From: Mariniphaga anaerophila
Lineage (GTDB): Bacteria; Bacteroidota; Bacteroidia; Bacteroidales; Prolixibacteraceae
Reading direction: 5' to 3'
NCBI RefSeq assembly: GCF_900129025.1
Contig: NZ_FQUM01000002.1
Coordinates: forward strand, 496,001-560,000
DNA: 64,000 bases
The notes under the pieces were generated by a model that was given only the letters and a program-made list of their open reading frames with translations, did not search any database and had not been told where the DNA came from. Position 1 is the stretch's first letter, and each line of letters begins with the position of its first letter. Below, piece after piece: positions 46,195 through 55,563 of the stretch. Both the position numbers and the translations under genes were made by a program.

Positions 46195-47721
46195 TTAAAA
46201 ATAGCTTTTCCATTTTTCATTGATTTGCATCAAAACGTCACGGTCGTTGTAGCCGTCACAATGTCCGCTCATGGGCGAAAACTGAATAATTGCGTCGGAC
46301 TTTGGATTTTCCATTTTTTGCAGCATTTTGTCGAATGCCCGCATGGCAGGGTTCAGGTAAAAATTATCCATGTCGCCCATCCATATCCAAATTTTCCCCC
46401 GGATTTTAGGCCCGAGTTTTTTCCAGTTGGCTTCTACGTAATGTTTCAAATCGTATTTGCGCCAGTGCTCCGCTACTTCACGATCGATTTCTCCGGTTTG
46501 CGGATGAAACAACGGCCGGGGCAATCCGTCTTTTCCTTTAGGGCTGTACAGCGCGGTAAATGCGCTAAATTGTCCACCGGAAGTGGTGTAGGTATCGTTC
46601 CATCCCAAAACATTTTCAAACTGAATAAAGTCTTTTTGCGAAACAACCGGTTCTCCCGAATTTCCCCTGACAATGGGGCGAAGGTAGCCGTACTCATTTG
46701 TGTAAGCGTTTTCGTCGCGGTAAATATTGATTAGCTGAAAATTCTCCAAATCAACCGGGTCGGCGCTGTACGAGAAACACCCTCCGAAAAAGTCGGGGTA
46801 AAAAAGCTGCAACGCCAGCGAAACCCATCCGCCGGTACTGCATCCGTCAACAAATCGAGATTCGGGAGTTCCCCATCCGCGAAACTGCTCTTCGATATAC
46901 GGAATCAGTTCTGTTGTAAGTGCTTTTCCGTAGGGGCCACTGTTGTCCGAATCGAGCTGGTAACAATCGCCAAACGGGCCTTCTCCATCCAGAAAAACAT
47001 TTATTATTTGTGGCGCTTCGTCCGACTGCCACCAATCGAGAAATGACTTGTTCCACTGCACATAACTGTTGGCACGTGTGTATCGTCCTCCGTAGCCAGC
47101 AATGTTGTAGCGCACCGGGTATTTGCGATTGGGCTCGTCATAAAAGGATGCGGGAAGCAACACTGCAGCTTTTAACCTTTTTTCTTTCTTCCACCATTTG
47201 GAAAGCACTTTGCTTTTAATGTTAACTTCTTTTAATAGAGGGTGCTCCGCAAGTTCTTGAGGTTCTGTTTTGATTTTCAGTGGCAATACAACAGATTGTT
47301 CTCCGTTCAGGTTTATTTGAACCGATTCGCTGTACAAATTGCCCGGCGCGTTAATGTTCGATTCTTCCCGATTCTGAACCCAAAGTACCTGCACCGTGTA
47401 ATTCCCGGCAGGAATCTCGTTGAGCGGAATATCAACCGATTTGGTCAGTTGTGCTTCTGAATTGAATGTAAATAATTTGCCCGGGTTCCAGCCTTTCAGG
47501 TTGGTGGCAAAAATCATGTTGTTGTGGCTTGGCCAGGTGTTTTTGCGTGGTTGGCTCATCCGGCTGGTGCTCACAAAAAGGAAAATTCGCCCGTCGGATT
47601 TGAAATCTTTTAATACTTCTTCGGCAACACTTGTTGTAACAGTAAGCGAACCTGTTTGCGCCTGGCTTTGTATTATGAGCTGGAAAACGCATGCAATTGA
47701 AAGAAAGGCTGTTTTTATCAT
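46195..47721 (-). CDS. exported alpha/beta-hydrolase (esterase D family)
   Basis: From the ATG at 47721 the protein has 508 residues and a signal peptide (ending SQA then QTGS). The N-terminal ~200 residues look like a beta-sandwich, and the C-terminal part is an esterase-like alpha/beta hydrolase. The nucleophile is the Ser in DGCSTGGWVSLAL (GxSxGG near residue 294), and a C-terminal His lies in SGHCDGYNDR. Related proteins include enterochelin and feruloyl esterases. A carbohydrate esterase is possible, but there is no glycan gene next to it and the substrate is unknown. Confidence 0.82.
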   Translation of the reverse strand: MIKTAFLSIACVFQLIIQSQAQTGSLTVTTSVAEEVLKDFKSDGRIFLFVSTSRMSQPRKNTWPSHNNMIFATNLKGWNPGKLFTFNSEAQLTKSVDIPLNEIPAGNYTVQVLWVQNREESNINAPGNLYSESVQINLNGEQSVVLPLKIKTEPQELAEHPLLKEVNIKSKVLSKWWKKEKRLKAAVLLPASFYDEPNRKYPVRYNIAGYGGRYTRANSYVQWNKSFLDWWQSDEAPQIINVFLDGEGPFGDCYQLDSDNSGPYGKALTTELIPYIEEQFRGWGTPESRFVDGCSTGGWVSLALQLFYPDFFGGCFSYSADPVDLENFQLINIYRDENAYTNEYGYLRPIVRGNSGEPVVSQKDFIQFENVLGWNDTYTTSGGQFSAFTALYSPKGKDGLPRPLFHPQTGEIDREVAEHWRKYDLKHYVEANWKKLGPKIRGKIWIWMGDMDNFYLNPAMRAFDKMLQKMENPKSDAIIQFSPMSGHCDGYNDRDVLMQINEKWKSYF

Positions 47722-47830
47722 ATTCAACTTTTCAGGAGATTGGAAAACTGAATTCCTGTCAAATTTAGAAAATTTTGTTAAACCCTTCTTTGGTCGCAGA
47801 AATGTTCAAAGCAAACCAGCGAATAGTTTA

Positions 47831-47838
47831 TATATTTG
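47831..47838 (+). promoter_or_regulatory. -7 element of the fumarase gene
   Basis: TATATTTG at 47831-47838 matches TAnnTTTG exactly, 29 nt before the fumarase ATG. No good TTG is present upstream. Confidence 0.55.
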
Positions 47839-47867
47839 TAGCAAATTCAATTTAAACAATTCAAAAA

Positions 47868-49472
47868 ATGGCAGATTTTATATACCAGAAACCGTTTCCA
47901 ATACTTAAAGATGATACCGAATACCGGTTACTCACCAAAGATTTTGTATCCGTTGTTGAATGCGATGGCCGTAAGTTGTTGAAAGTTGCTCCCGAAGGAT
48001 TGGAGTTACTTGCCCGCGAGGCTTTTACCGATGTTTCGTTTTATTTGCGCGCCTCTCATTTGGAAAAACTGGCAAAAATTCTGGAAGACCCGGAAGCCAC
48101 TGACAACGATCGTTTTGTAGCACATACCATGTTGTTAAATCAGGTGGTGGCTGCCGAAGGAGAACTGCCTACCTGCCAGGATACCGGAACAGCAATTGTT
48201 ATCGGTAAAAAAGGAGAAAACGTGTTTACCGGAGTAAACGATGCCAAACACCTGTCGCAGGGCATTTACAATACCTACGAAAACAAAAATTTAAGGTATT
48301 CGCAAGTTGTGCCTTTTAGCATGTTCGACGAAAAGAACACCGGCACCAACCTCCCCGGACAAATCGATATTTACGCCGAAGAAGGCAGCAGCTACGAGTT
48401 TCTTTTTATTACAAAAGGCGGTGGCTCCGGAAATAAAACCTTTTTGTACCAGCAGACGAAGTCGTTGCTGACCGAAGAAAACCTGACCAAATTTGTGAAG
48501 GAAAAAATTAATGATTTGGGTACATCGGCTTGTCCTCCGTACCACTTGGCGCTGGTTGTTGGCGGTACTTCAGCAGAAGCAACGCTGTCAGCAGTTAAAA
48601 AAGCATCAGCAGGTTATTTCGATAATTTACCAACCGAAGGAAATGAAGGTGGCCAGGCCTTCCGTGATTTGGAATGGGAAAAGAAAGTGGAAGAAATTTG
48701 CCACAAGAGCGGAATCGGAGCTCAGTTTGGTGGAAAATATTTTGTTCATGATGTTCGGGTAATTCGTTTGCCGCGGCATGCTGCTTCGTGTCCCGTTGGA
48801 TTGGGCGTAAGCTGCAGTGCCGACCGTAATATTAAGGCAAAAATTACCGCCGATGGAATTTTCCTTGAAAAACTGGAAAAAAATCCTGCCCGCTTCCTGC
48901 CAAAAGAAGCACCTCATTTGCAACCTGCTGTCGACATCAACCTCGACCAACCGATGGAAGATATTTTGAAGGAGTTGACAAAACATCCGGTGAAAACAAG
49001 GCTGAACCTGAGCGGAACATTGATTGTTGCCCGCGATATTGCCCATGCGCAGATTAAGAAGATGATTGACGAAGGCAAACCCATGCCGGAATATTTCAAA
49101 AAACATCCGGTTTATTACGCCGGTCCGGCCAAAACGCCGAAAGGAATGGCTTCCGGAAGCTTTGGCCCAACTACTGCCGGCCGGATGGATCCGTATGTTG
49201 ATGAGTTTATGAACCACGGCGGTTCAATGGTTATGCTGGCTAAAGGAAACCGCTCGTTGCAGGTAACAGCGGCTTGTAAAAAACATGGTGGTTTTTACCT
49301 GGGTTCCATTGGTGGCCCCGCAGCTATTTTGGCTAAAAACAGTATAAAATCGGTTGAAGTAATCGATTTCCCTGATTTGGGAATGGAAGCTGTTCGGAAA
49401 ATTAAAGTGGAAAATTTCCCGGCTTTTATAATTGTGGACGATAAAGGAAACGATTTCTTTAAACAACTGTAG
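47868..49472 (+). CDS. class I (iron-sulfur) fumarate hydratase
   Basis: This 534-residue single-chain enzyme interconverts fumarate and malate in the TCA cycle or the reductive succinate branch. Both alpha and beta domains of class I fumarases are present. Cys residues expected as 4Fe-4S ligands occur in [11 protein letters not shown] (near 104), SACPPYHL (near 223) and [11 protein letters not shown] (near 310-318). The C-terminal domain shows [20 protein letters not shown]. The oxygen-sensitive cluster type suits an anaerobic or facultative organism. It ends at a strong terminator. Confidence 0.95.
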   Translation: MADFIYQKPFPILKDDTEYRLLTKDFVSVVECDGRKLLKVAPEGLELLAREAFTDVSFYLRASHLEKLAKILEDPEATDNDRFVAHTMLLNQVVAAEGELPTCQDTGTAIVIGKKGENVFTGVNDAKHLSQGIYNTYENKNLRYSQVVPFSMFDEKNTGTNLPGQIDIYAEEGSSYEFLFITKGGGSGNKTFLYQQTKSLLTEENLTKFVKEKINDLGTSACPPYHLALVVGGTSAEATLSAVKKASAGYFDNLPTEGNEGGQAFRDLEWEKKVEEICHKSGIGAQFGGKYFVHDVRVIRLPRHAASCPVGLGVSCSADRNIKAKITADGIFLEKLEKNPARFLPKEAPHLQPAVDINLDQPMEDILKELTKHPVKTRLNLSGTLIVARDIAHAQIKKMIDEGKPMPEYFKKHPVYYAGPAKTPKGMASGSFGPTTAGRMDPYVDEFMNHGGSMVMLAKGNRSLQVTAACKKHGGFYLGSIGGPAAILAKNSIKSVEVIDFPDLGMEAVRKIKVENFPAFIIVDDKGNDFFKQL

Positions 49473-49517
49473 TCTAGAGATAAGAAGTTGATTTTATAAG
49501 TGTGTAATCGCACTGTT

Positions 49518-49574
49518 AATTCCATCTTTAAGCTTGTTTTGATGCAGAAAACAGTTTGAAGATGGAATTTTTTT
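49518..49574 (+). terminator. intrinsic terminator after the fumarase gene
   Basis: AATTCCATCTT (49518-49528) pairs with AAGATGGAATT (49559-49569). An inner TGTTTT/AAAACA pair shortens the loop, and the T-run reaches 49574. Confidence 0.8.
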
Positions 49575-49603
49575 GTGGTTGAGCACCCTGTAAAAGAAGT
49601 CTG

Positions 49604-50326
49604 TTAAAAGTGAAATTTTGCGTAGAATGTATATTGAAGTTCGGCCGACGGAGCACCCGATTTTTGCGTTGTTTCGTTCCATTTTAACCTTTTGTACGCG
49701 TTGCTGAAATCAGCATTTTCTCCACCCAGGGCAACTCCCATGGAAAGCTTTTTTAATAAGCGCATTTCTACTCCGGCATTGATGTTGTAATAGAATTGGG
49801 CGTTGAATTTTTGTTCTCCGGAGAACATCACCTTTTCGTTTTCGTCAATCAGTTTTCCTTCCGATTTCATAAAATAAATTCCCATTCCGGCCTCTGCAAA
49901 AAGGCGAAGCCCCGTTTCATTGTCCAGGAGCAGGTAGAATTTTGGCGCAACAGTTAGTGCAGTCATGTCAGCATCGAAAAGTTGCCATCCTTTAAAAACC
50001 GGTTCGTAGCTGGCCGAGGTTCCCCATAATTCTTCATCGTTCAGCGATTGTTTTCCTGATTTAAGGTTGAGTCCGAGTCCGAGAAAGTCGTGCATTTTGA
50101 TTTCATATTCAGCTCCCAAAAAACCGGAGAAAAAGCGGCCTTCGGAATTGAGTGATGTCCCCGCGTATATTTTTATGCTGTTTTTTTCCTGCTGGTCGGT
50201 GTCGTCGTCTTCGTTCTCGTAGATATTCTTAAAATCCAGCCCGGATGTACTGCTTATCTGCGAGTTTGCCGGCATTATACAAATCATAAACAGGAAAGTC
50301 GAAAATAAACCTTTGAGAATTTTCAT
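49604..50326 (-). CDS. outer-membrane beta-barrel protein
   Basis: From the ATG at 50326 the protein has 240 residues with a signal peptide (MKILKGLFSTFLFMICI ending PANS). Alternating hydrophobic strands follow (KIYAGTSLNS, FFSGFLGAEYEI, FLGLGLNLKS, LFAEAGMGIYFM, FYYNINAGVEMRL), and the chain ends on Phe (YTFYAKFHF), as in many outer-membrane barrels. It looks like an OmpA/OmpW-size eight-stranded porin-like barrel. No function can be assigned. Confidence 0.78.
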   Translation of the reverse strand: MKILKGLFSTFLFMICIMPANSQISSTSGLDFKNIYENEDDDTDQQEKNSIKIYAGTSLNSEGRFFSGFLGAEYEIKMHDFLGLGLNLKSGKQSLNDEELWGTSASYEPVFKGWQLFDADMTALTVAPKFYLLLDNETGLRLFAEAGMGIYFMKSEGKLIDENEKVMFSGEQKFNAQFYYNINAGVEMRLLKKLSMGVALGGENADFSNAYKRLKWNETTQKSGAPSAELQYTFYAKFHF

Positions 50327-50448
50327 CTGCTTTTTGTGCAAAAATTAGTGAGTTCTTTTAAACTATTTTCAAATGGAAAACGATTTTATCGATTTAAAAA
50401 TGCTTTTTCAGAATAAGGATTTTCGCTTAATCTGTACCGATATTCATT

Positions 50449-51057
50449 TTAAAAATTTGGTAAAAGATCGATAAACCGGCTGAATAATTCCGGCTTTAGA
50501 AGAATTGGAAATATAAACCCGAACACAGCGCCCAGAAAATGTGCATCGTGGGCAATATTGTCAGATTTGCGTTTGCCCATCTGGTAGGAATAGATGAGGT
50601 AACCTACCCCGAAAACAATTCCGGGAATTGGAATGATGGCAAACAGGTAAAGTTTTTCCCACGGATCAAGAAAAATAAAAGCAAAAAGCACCGCCGAAAC
50701 AGCACCTGAGGCACCCACTGCATTGTAGTAGTAATCGTTTTGGTGTTTTATGAGGCTCCAGGCATTGGAAACCAGAATGCCACCAATGTACAGCGCAATG
50801 AAAGAAAAGTCGGCTCTGTTTCCGAAAAAGTAACTGAAATAGTTTTCTACGTTTCTCCCGAAAAAATACAGAACCAGCATGTTCACTATCAGGTGGGTCC
50901 AGCTAATATGTACAAACGCGTGGGAGATGAGGCGGTAATATTGTTTGCGGTGAATGACCTGCGCAGCATTAAACTGCAGCTTTTCCATGAGCGAAACATT
51001 CTGGAAAGCTAGGAACGATACAATGGCAGTTATTCCAATAATAAGGTAGGTAATCAT
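50449..51057 (-). CDS. rhomboid family intramembrane serine protease
   Basis: The 202-residue membrane protein starts at the ATG at 51057-51055, which shares one base with the holA stop codon (TGATG). It has about six membrane helices. The catalytic dyad is Ser117 in VGASGAVSA and His173 in HDAHFLGAVFG (the AHxxGxxxG helix). HISWTHLIVNM near 51-61 carries the loop His/Asn. Rhomboids cut membrane proteins within the bilayer; the substrate is unknown. It is last in the amn-holA-rhomboid operon. Confidence 0.92.
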   Translation of the reverse strand: MITYLIIGITAIVSFLAFQNVSLMEKLQFNAAQVIHRKQYYRLISHAFVHISWTHLIVNMLVLYFFGRNVENYFSYFFGNRADFSFIALYIGGILVSNAWSLIKHQNDYYYNAVGASGAVSAVLFAFIFLDPWEKLYLFAIIPIPGIVFGVGYLIYSYQMGKRKSDNIAHDAHFLGAVFGFIFPILLKPELFSRFIDLLPNF

Positions 51058-52058
51058 CAATGTAATATTTTGTATATCATTTCTTTTTGGAGCTCGGCTG
51101 TGTCGGTAAGGGTAGAAACGCCCATCCCTTTGCTTTTTAAATCGTATTCACGCAGAAGCCCGATAATTTCGTACAGCTTGGTGGGATTGTATTTTTTTGC
51201 TGCGGCAATAATTTTCCGGATGTAAAACGGGTGCCCTCCCATGGTTCTTGCTGCTCCCTGTTCCGATTTATCTTTAAGAAAATGGTAGGCAAATATTTTT
51301 GAAAAGTAACTGAATAGCGTTGCAATGGTCATCTGAATAGGGTGTTGCTGCGGGTTTGAACCAAAGTAGTTAATTATTTGGTTCGCCTTGAAAACGTTTC
51401 TGCTGCCCAGAGCATCCTGCAATTCAAAAAGGTTAAAATCCTTACTCAGGCCAATGTTTTTTTCGATGTGCTCAGGTGTTATCTGCTTAGTGTCTTTTAC
51501 TGCAATAACCAACTTGTTAAGCTCGTTGGCAATTTTGCCCAGCTCGTTACCGAGCGAGTCGGTTAAAATTTGGCTGGCTTGCGGCGTAATTGTATATTCA
51601 TGCCTTTTCAGGTAGCTTCCAATCCACGCAGGTATTTGGCTTTCATACAGTTTTTTCGTACTCAGCACAACGCCTTTCGATTTAATGGCTTTGTACAGTT
51701 TAGTGCGGGCATCCAGGTTTTTGTATTTGTAATTGAGAACCAAAATGGTTGAAGCAAGCGGATGCTCAGCGTAAGGAGTGAGGTCTTCGATTTTTTTCAG
51801 GCTTTGAGCTTCTTTTACGATAATTACCTGTTTTTCAGACATCATTGGGTAGCGCAGCGATGCTTCTGCAATAGTCCGTGTTTCGGTGTCTTTCCCGTAA
51901 AAAATAGTCTGGTTAAATCCTTTTTCTGCTTCCGGAAGTACGTTTTTTTCTATGTAGTTTGAAACCTGATCAATAAAATAGGGTTCTTCTCCCTGAAGCA
52001 AATAAATGGGATGGTAAACCTTTTGTTTGAGGTTTTTAATAATGGCTTCAAAATCCAT
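51057..52058 (-). CDS. holA: DNA polymerase III delta subunit
   Basis: HolA opens the sliding clamp within the clamp-loader complex. The 333-residue protein shows the family outline: HPIYLLQGEEPYFIDQVSNYI at residues 16-36, a central helical domain around LTDSLGNELGKIANELNKL, and the C-terminal collar domain. Sequence conservation in this family is low, but the LLQGEEPYFID start and the NEL.KL signature are typical. It begins 1 nt after the AMP nucleosidase gene and overlaps the rhomboid start by one base. Confidence 0.93.
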   Translation of the reverse strand: MDFEAIIKNLKQKVYHPIYLLQGEEPYFIDQVSNYIEKNVLPEAEKGFNQTIFYGKDTETRTIAEASLRYPMMSEKQVIIVKEAQSLKKIEDLTPYAEHPLASTILVLNYKYKNLDARTKLYKAIKSKGVVLSTKKLYESQIPAWIGSYLKRHEYTITPQASQILTDSLGNELGKIANELNKLVIAVKDTKQITPEHIEKNIGLSKDFNLFELQDALGSRNVFKANQIINYFGSNPQQHPIQMTIATLFSYFSKIFAYHFLKDKSEQGAARTMGGHPFYIRKIIAAAKKYNPTKLYEIIGLLREYDLKSKGMGVSTLTDTAELQKEMIYKILH

Positions 52059-52059
52059 A

Positions 52060-52830
52060 TTAAAATTTTAAGTGTTTGACTGATAGTCCGTTGTTTTTGA
52101 TTTCCAGAAGCGCGTCAATTCCTGCCTGAATATGCACGTCAACATATTTGAGCGATACAAGTTTATCGCTTTCGCGTGTTTTTACTCCCGCAGAAATCAT
52201 GGGCTGGTCAGAAACCAAAAGCAAGGCTCCGGTTGGTATTTTGTTGGCAAATCCCACGGTAAAAAGGGTGGCCGTTTCCATATCAATGGCCATTGCCCGG
52301 GTTTTTGTAAGGTATTTTTTAAATTTGTTGTCGAACTCCCACACGCGCCGGTTGGTGGTGTATACAACTCCCGTCCAATAGTCGTGTCCGCTGTTTCGCA
52401 GTACGTGGGAAACAGCCCGCTGAATATTAAACGCAGGCAGTGCCGGAACTTCTTTTGGCAAATAGTCCGAAGATGTTCCTTCGTTTCGAATTGCCGCTAT
52501 CGGCAGAATGAAATCACCCAGTTGGTTTTTCTTTTTCAACCCGCCGCATTTTCCCAGAAAAAGCACTCCTTTGGGTTTTACTGCACTCAGCAAGTCCATT
52601 ACGGTTGCAGCGTTTGGGCTACCCATGCCGAAATTAATAATTGTAATTCCCTCTGCTGTTGCGTTAGGCATGTTTTTGTCACTTCCCATAATGGGCACCT
52701 CAAAACGGAGAGAGAATTTTTCTACGTAATTGGAAAAGTTGGTGAGCAGTATGTATTCGCCAAACTCTTCCAGCTGTTTGCCCGTGTAGCGGGGAAGCCA
52801 GTTATCAACTATTTCCTTTTTTGTCTTCAT
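52060..52830 (-). CDS. AMP nucleosidase (short form)
   Basis: The 256-residue protein belongs to the PNP/UDP phosphorylase superfamily: GITIINFGMGSPNAATVMDLL near residue 61-81, LFLGKCGGLKKKNQLGDFILP, the AMAIDMETATLFTVGF purine-site motif near residue 179, and LLLVSDQPM. The length and pattern match AMP nucleosidases of Bacteroidota, which split AMP into adenine and ribose 5-phosphate. It lacks the extra N-terminal domain of E. coli Amn. It heads the operon with holA and the rhomboid gene behind an excellent promoter. Confidence 0.87.
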   Translation of the reverse strand: MKTKKEIVDNWLPRYTGKQLEEFGEYILLTNFSNYVEKFSLRFEVPIMGSDKNMPNATAEGITIINFGMGSPNAATVMDLLSAVKPKGVLFLGKCGGLKKKNQLGDFILPIAAIRNEGTSSDYLPKEVPALPAFNIQRAVSHVLRNSGHDYWTGVVYTTNRRVWEFDNKFKKYLTKTRAMAIDMETATLFTVGFANKIPTGALLLVSDQPMISAGVKTRESDKLVSLKYVDVHIQAGIDALLEIKNNGLSVKHLKF

Positions 52831-52885
52831 GTTTTTTATAAATTAAAACAGAATAGTTTATTTTGTTCACAGTAGCAGGTTAACA

Positions 52886-52915
52886 CAAAAGTACATTTTT
52901 CCTGTTGGCCTGCAA
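52886..52915 (-). promoter_or_regulatory. promoter of the AMP nucleosidase-holA-rhomboid operon
   Basis: TTG (52915-52913), a 19-nt spacer and TACTTTTG (52893-52886), exact at both elements. It lies 55 nt before the AMP nucleosidase ATG. Confidence 0.75.
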
Positions 52916-52945
52916 TATTTGTGTTGAAGTTAAAAAGAATATTAA

Positions 52946-53389
52946 ATGATGCAGGAGTTAAATCTTCCGGCTTATAAATTCAGGATAAAAGAAGAGGGGG
53001 CCAAAAAGTATATTTTTGATTCGGTTCGGAAACGGTTTGTCTCGTTAACACCGGAAGAGTGGGTGCGGCAAAACTTTATCCGATACCTTATTGAAGAACG
53101 AAAATACCCGGAACAACTCATGGCGGTGGAGAAACAAATTACGCTAAACGGAAAGCTTTTCAGGTTTGATTTGCTGGTTTACCGGAGAAACGGACGACCG
53201 CTATTAATTGCAGAATTTAAAGCTCCTTCAGTAAAAATATCGCAGGATACTTTTGACCAGGTTGTGCGCTACAACATGGCTTTAAAAGTAGAAAGGGTTG
53301 TGGTTTCAAACGGATTGCAGCACTACGTTTGCGAAGTAAACTATTCAACAAACAGCTACTCTTTTTTGAAAGAAATCCCGGAATTTTGA
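52946..53389 (+). CDS. stand-alone HsdR N-terminal-like nuclease domain protein
   Basis: The 147-residue protein resembles only the N-terminal nuclease domain of type I restriction R subunits. A PD-(D/E)XK core is visible: RFDLLVYRRN (Asp75) and LLIAEFKAP (Glu90, Lys92). There is no helicase part and no hsdM/hsdS gene nearby. Such small proteins are widely encoded next to holA in Bacteroidota, from general knowledge, so a housekeeping DNA role is more likely than restriction. Two adjacent ATG codons (52946, 52949) could serve as start. Confidence 0.85.
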   Translation: MMQELNLPAYKFRIKEEGAKKYIFDSVRKRFVSLTPEEWVRQNFIRYLIEERKYPEQLMAVEKQITLNGKLFRFDLLVYRRNGRPLLIAEFKAPSVKISQDTFDQVVRYNMALKVERVVVSNGLQHYVCEVNYSTNSYSFLKEIPEF

Positions 53390-53397
53390 ATTGATTT

Positions 53398-54369
53398 TTA
53401 CTCAGCCAGACCGTCAATGGTTTTTATGGTGCCGTCGTTGTTGTATTCCAGTTCAACCACTTTAATGCTTCGCAGCCAGGTTTTTCCGCCTGACGGTTTG
53501 CTGTCGTGGTGAAACAGGTACCACTTCCCGTTAAACTCCACAATGGAGTGGTGGGTTGTCCATCCCACAACCGGAGTCAGTATAACTCCTTTATAAGTGA
53601 ATGGCCCGTAAGGATTGTCGCCTATTGCGTAACAGAGCAGGTGGGTATTTCCGGTGGAGTAAGAAAAGTAGTATTTCCCATTGTATTTGTGCATCCAGGG
53701 CCCTTCGAAATAGCGGCGTTCGTGGTCTCCTGCTTTTAACGGGGTGCCGTTTTCGTCTAGAATAATAACGTCGCGCGGCTCTTCTGCAAACTCCGTCATG
53801 TTGTCGGTTAGTTTGGCAACACGGGCACACAATGCTGGTTCGTCGTCTTTTGGCTCGTTGCCGCACTCAATGGCTTTGTTGTTTCGGTAGCGCTGCAACT
53901 GCCCGCCCCACAAACCTCCAAAGTAGATGTAAAAGTTTCCGTCTCCATCGTCCAGCACGGCAGGGTCGATACTGAAACTTCCTTTTATGGGATTTTCCAG
54001 AGGAATAAACGGGCCTTCCGGGTTTTCTCCCACAGCCACGCCAATACGGAAAATATCATTTTTATCCTTCAGCGGAAAATAAAAATAGTATTTTCCGTTT
54101 TTGTAAGCTGCATCGGGAGCCCACATTTGGCGTCCGGCCCAGGGAACATTTTTAACGTCGAGCGCAACGCCGTGGTCGGTTACCGGGCCGTCCACCGAAT
54201 CCATGGAGAAAACGTGGTAGTCGCGCATGTCAAAATGGTCGCCGAGGTCATTTTCGGGAATGCCTGCATCAATGTCGTGCGACGGATAAATGTATATTTT
54301 GCCGTTGAAAACATGGGCCGACGGGTCGGCAGTAAACAGGTGATCAACGAGGTATCTTTTTTTCTTCAT
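53398..54369 (-). CDS. GH43 family glycoside hydrolase
   Basis: The 323-residue five-bladed propeller enzyme has no signal peptide, so it should act in the cytoplasm. Catalytic residues of GH43 are in place: base Asp15 (FTADPSAHV), pKa-modulating Asp135 (SFSIDPAVLD) and acid Glu222 (RRYFEGPWMH). GH43 enzymes are mostly beta-xylosidases or alpha-arabinofuranosidases. With a GH10 xylanase and a pentoside-type transporter upstream, cleavage of imported xylo-oligosaccharides is the likely job. It is the last gene of the cluster, 13 nt after GH10. Confidence 0.9.
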   Translation of the reverse strand: MKKKRYLVDHLFTADPSAHVFNGKIYIYPSHDIDAGIPENDLGDHFDMRDYHVFSMDSVDGPVTDHGVALDVKNVPWAGRQMWAPDAAYKNGKYYFYFPLKDKNDIFRIGVAVGENPEGPFIPLENPIKGSFSIDPAVLDDGDGNFYIYFGGLWGGQLQRYRNNKAIECGNEPKDDEPALCARVAKLTDNMTEFAEEPRDVIILDENGTPLKAGDHERRYFEGPWMHKYNGKYYFSYSTGNTHLLCYAIGDNPYGPFTYKGVILTPVVGWTTHHSIVEFNGKWYLFHHDSKPSGGKTWLRSIKVVELEYNNDGTIKTIDGLAE

Positions 54370-54382
54370 TTTGATTGTTTAA

Positions 54383-55525
54383 CTAGTATTTCGAAGCTTC
54401 TTCAATAATTGTCTGAACAACCGGTTTGGGTTGGTAATTGCGGTCGAAAAGCAGCGGATAATCTGTTCTTCCGGGAATTGGCCAGTTGTTTTTCCACGAA
54501 TGGTTGTCGGTTACTCCCCAGGTTGTTACCCGGCTTATTTTGTCGTGATGTTTCAAAAACATTCGGAAAAGCTCGGTGCATTTGTCGCTCCATTCTGTCA
54601 GGGCTTCTTTGGTAAAACCATCGGCGTAAGGATTCATGCGCTGTTCGTATTCTGCCCGCATGGCAATGTCGGCAGTTTGGCTTCGGTTGGTGGGCCACGG
54701 CAGAATAGTAAGGTCGAATTCGGTTATTAAAACGGGCAATCCTGTTTTTGAAAATGCTACAATGCTTTTTTCTACTTCATCAACAGAGAGGCTTTCCAGG
54801 TTCAGGTGTCCCTGCATTCCAATTCCATCAATTTTTATTCCTTTGGCCTGGAGTTTTTCAACCATTTTTATAACTCCGGCGCGTCTTCCCGGGTTAGCCA
54901 TTCCGTAGTCGTTGTAATAAAGCTCAGTATTGGGGTCGGCTTCTGCCGCAAACTTAAAAGCCAGTTCAACGTAATCTTCTCCGATTATCTGGTAAAACTT
55001 GCTTTCCCTGTAAGAGCCATCGTCGTTAATTGCTTCGTTTACCACATCCCATCCGTGAACACGGCCTTTGTACCGCCCTACAACTTCAGAAATGTGAAAA
55101 CGCATCCTTTCAATTAAAACGTCCCGGCTGACATCATTCCCGTCTTTATCAATAAAAAACCATTTGGGCGCCTGTGAGTGCCAGATGAGCGTGTGTCCTA
55201 CAATAAACATGTTGTTTGCTTCTCCGAACTCAACAATTTTATCAGGCTGTTTAAAATGGAATTTTCCTTCTTCTGGATGAATGTTTTCGCTTTTCATGCA
55301 GTTTTCTGCCACAATTGAGTTGAAATGTTTTTTTACGATTTCAAGGGACTTCGCATCTCCGCCGTTTATTAGCCATGAATTTACGGCAGTGCCAATATAA
55401 AATTTGCCTTCGAGCGCTTCTTTTAGCGATTTATCACTCCCGGCCGGGTTCGATGCCGCGGCTGAGAAAAAGGTAAGTAAGAATAGCAGGGAGAAAAGCG
55501 ACTGAGTTTTTATGAATTGTTTCAT
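54383..55525 (-). CDS. GH10 endo-beta-1,4-xylanase
   Basis: The 380-residue protein has a signal peptide (FSLLFLLTFFSAAAS) and a GH10 TIM barrel. The acid/base is Glu164 in GWDVVNEAI and the nucleophile Glu269 in LITEFDLT. The HTLIWHSQAPKWF substrate-binding motif lies near residue 111. There is no carbohydrate-binding module. It would cut xylan or xylo-oligosaccharides in the periplasm or at the cell surface. It sits between the transporter and GH43 genes, in the same direction. Confidence 0.95.
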   Translation of the reverse strand: MKQFIKTQSLFSLLFLLTFFSAAASNPAGSDKSLKEALEGKFYIGTAVNSWLINGGDAKSLEIVKKHFNSIVAENCMKSENIHPEEGKFHFKQPDKIVEFGEANNMFIVGHTLIWHSQAPKWFFIDKDGNDVSRDVLIERMRFHISEVVGRYKGRVHGWDVVNEAINDDGSYRESKFYQIIGEDYVELAFKFAAEADPNTELYYNDYGMANPGRRAGVIKMVEKLQAKGIKIDGIGMQGHLNLESLSVDEVEKSIVAFSKTGLPVLITEFDLTILPWPTNRSQTADIAMRAEYEQRMNPYADGFTKEALTEWSDKCTELFRMFLKHHDKISRVTTWGVTDNHSWKNNWPIPGRTDYPLLFDRNYQPKPVVQTIIEEASKY

Positions 55526-55563
55526 TGGTTAAAGTATTAAGTTATTGCCATTCAAAAATGATT

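Noticed and set aside
48627-49217. Minus-strand frame of 196 codons
   Set aside because: Antisense to the conserved C-terminal half of the fumarase gene; no independent protein features.
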